From the NCBI GenBank assembly GCA_044433645.1, contig JAWXTK010000038.1:1-5986 (forward strand): a stretch of DNA of 5,986 bases, read 5' to 3'. Below, in pieces: positions 4,927-5,986 of this stretch. The translations under genes were made by a program, and so were the position numbers. Positions within the stretch are counted from its first letter, which is position 1. Each line of letters starts with the position of its first letter. This DNA is from JAWXTK01 sp044433645 (GTDB lineage: Bacteria > Bacteroidota > Bacteroidia > Bacteroidales > Rikenellaceae). The notes below the pieces were generated by a model, which worked only from the letters and a program-made list of their open reading frames with translations, did not search any database and had not been told where the DNA came from.

Positions 4927-5986
4927 ATGAAAAGAAAACTTTTTTTGCCATGTGCCTTAGCGCTGGCAGTTGCCATCACAGGATGTGCAAAAGTAGAGGT
5001 TGGCGCTCAGTATCAGCCTTCGGATGATGTGGAATCTATCGGAATGTCGGTAGCCACAGCTAAAACTCTTGCTCGTGGTGCTAGTGCATCTGTTGCTACT
5101 CTTCAAGCCTCGGAGCTTAGCGTTGCTGTTATCTCAACTAAAGACGGGAACAGCGTTCCTGCTACTACTCTTACTATTGGTTACACTTACGATGGTGCAG
5201 ATTGGAGTCAAACATCAGGTGCTTCTTACAAATGGTCTGAAATTGACTACCCATCTAATTTCTACTCTATGTTACACTCTACTGCAAATGCTGTAAATAG
5301 TGTAGCAGAAAAAGGTACTGCTCAAGTATTTGATATCACAGCAGCAAGTGGTGCAGCAGCAGCAAGTGTAGCGAAAATTGAATTCACTCCCTCTGATGTA
5401 GGTCTAACTAACACTCATAATCAAATTGATTTGCTTTATGCAGGTATTCAAGTGGCTGCTTTGCCAGCTGCCGGTAAAGCAACTATGAACTTCTATCACG
5501 CATTGTCTAAAGTTGATATCTATGCTGCAACTGAGCTTGCTGATACAATTAACACAGTTTATATTCAAGATGCTAGCATTAAATACATGGACGGTACAGC
5601 TGAGTTTGATATTGCAGCTTCAATAGAAGAGAATCAAGTTGCTGAATTCTGGACTCTTGGTGATAATTCAGGTGTAAACTACGGTTATATGCAACACTAT
5701 AACTCTGCCATCACATCAATCACAAGCGCTAAAGCTGTGCTTTTGGCTACTAAAGATGAGGATTATGGTTCTATGATGATTCTTCCTCAAACTACTGTGG
5801 GTTTTGATGTTTCTCAAACTAATACTGAAATTGCTGCTGAAATTGCTGCTGGTAAATGCTCTTATGTAGAGGTTATCTATTACGGTACTAAAACAGATGC
5901 TAATAGCAACATAGTAACTTTTGCAGGTGCTTATGCTGACGATGAGTCTTTAGTTATTGGTTTTGATGCAGTGGCTAGTGCTAATG
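4927..5986 (+). CDS. Fimbrillin family protein (Mfa-like), probable type V pilus shaft subunit, 3' end missing
   Basis: The first 353 codons are present; the frame is open at the right edge. The signal peptide (MKRK, hydrophobic core, I17-T18-G19-C20) predicts lipidation at Cys20. Motifs of the Mfa-like fimbrillin family are DLLYAG (168-173), FYHALSKVDIYA (189-200) and MMILPQT (283-289). Type V pilins are exported as lipoproteins and cut after an Arg near residue 46-50, which opens the groove for the next subunit's donor strand. Here R50 (LAR-GAS) is the only Arg after R3 in the visible chain. Codon use is strongly skewed to GCT, ACT, GGT and GTT, more than in the neighbouring genes, which fits an abundant structural protein. 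The chain is Ala-rich, and a 12-bp direct duplication at 5827-5850 encodes EIAA twice. The C-terminal donor-strand segment is outside the window. A minor fimbrillin is possible, but the codon bias favours the main one. Confidence 0.9.
   Translation, partial: MKRKLFLPCALALAVAITGCAKVEVGAQYQPSDDVESIGMSVATAKTLARGASASVATLQASELSVAVISTKDGNSVPATTLTIGYTYDGADWSQTSGASYKWSEIDYPSNFYSMLHSTANAVNSVAEKGTAQVFDITAASGAAAASVAKIEFTPSDVGLTNTHNQIDLLYAGIQVAALPAAGKATMNFYHALSKVDIYAATELADTINTVYIQDASIKYMDGTAEFDIAASIEENQVAEFWTLGDNSGVNYGYMQHYNSAITSITSAKAVLLATKDEDYGSMMILPQTTVGFDVSQTNTEIAAEIAAGKCSYVEVIYYGTKTDANSNIVTFAGAYADDESLVIGFDAVASAN

Noticed and set aside
4138..5296. Short frames inside the DUF5119 and fimbrillin genes (4138-4395, 4794-4979, 5069-5296)
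   Set aside because: They are out of frame with genes that show clear motifs, are Leu/Arg-rich shadows and have no independent signals.

Overview
The window reads as a type V pilus (fimbrillin) locus from a member of the Bacteroidales. Three things point there: the protein families (a Mfa-like fimbrillin, a DUF5119 lipoprotein, an OmpA-like/DUF3575 outer-membrane protein and several fimbrillin-like lipoproteins), the A-rich leaders mostly lacking a Shine-Dalgarno sequence, and two promoters that match the Bacteroides -33/-7 consensus (TTTG and TAnnTTTG). The DNA is AT-rich. The genus cannot be told from the sequence alone.

Layout. Positions 1-3410 hold four tightly packed genes on the minus strand, with gaps of 8, 13 and 12 bp. 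In transcription order they are: an OmpA-like/DUF3575 protein (3410-2043), a 336-aa lipoprotein (2034-1024), a 293-aa lipoprotein (1010-129), and the first 38 codons of another lipoprotein (116 to the window edge). The last is a close relative of the 293-aa protein. Positions 3411-3758 are a 348-bp divergent intergenic region with one consensus promoter facing each way, a G8 tract, a perfect 12-bp palindrome on the leftward promoter, and a long rightward leader that ends in a chain of minimal reading frames. Positions 3759-4871 encode a DUF5119 lipoprotein on the plus strand. After a 55-bp A-rich gap, a fimbrillin (4927 onward) runs off the right edge.

How the genes may work together (family knowledge plus inference). 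The fimbrillin is the likely shaft subunit. It is made as a lipoprotein, carried to the outer membrane, and cut at an arginine by a trypsin-like protease to free its acceptor groove; R50 is the only arginine in the visible chain after the signal peptide. The DUF5119 lipoprotein just upstream is a candidate anchor or first subunit. The lipoproteins on the other strand are fimbrillin-like and may be accessory or tip subunits. The OmpA-like/DUF3575 protein probably sits in the outer membrane with a periplasmic domain and may help secure or assemble the pilus. The system type is known. The points that deserve a second look are the regulatory region, the lone arginine, the minimal ORF chain before the DUF5119 start, and the domain order of the OmpA-like protein.
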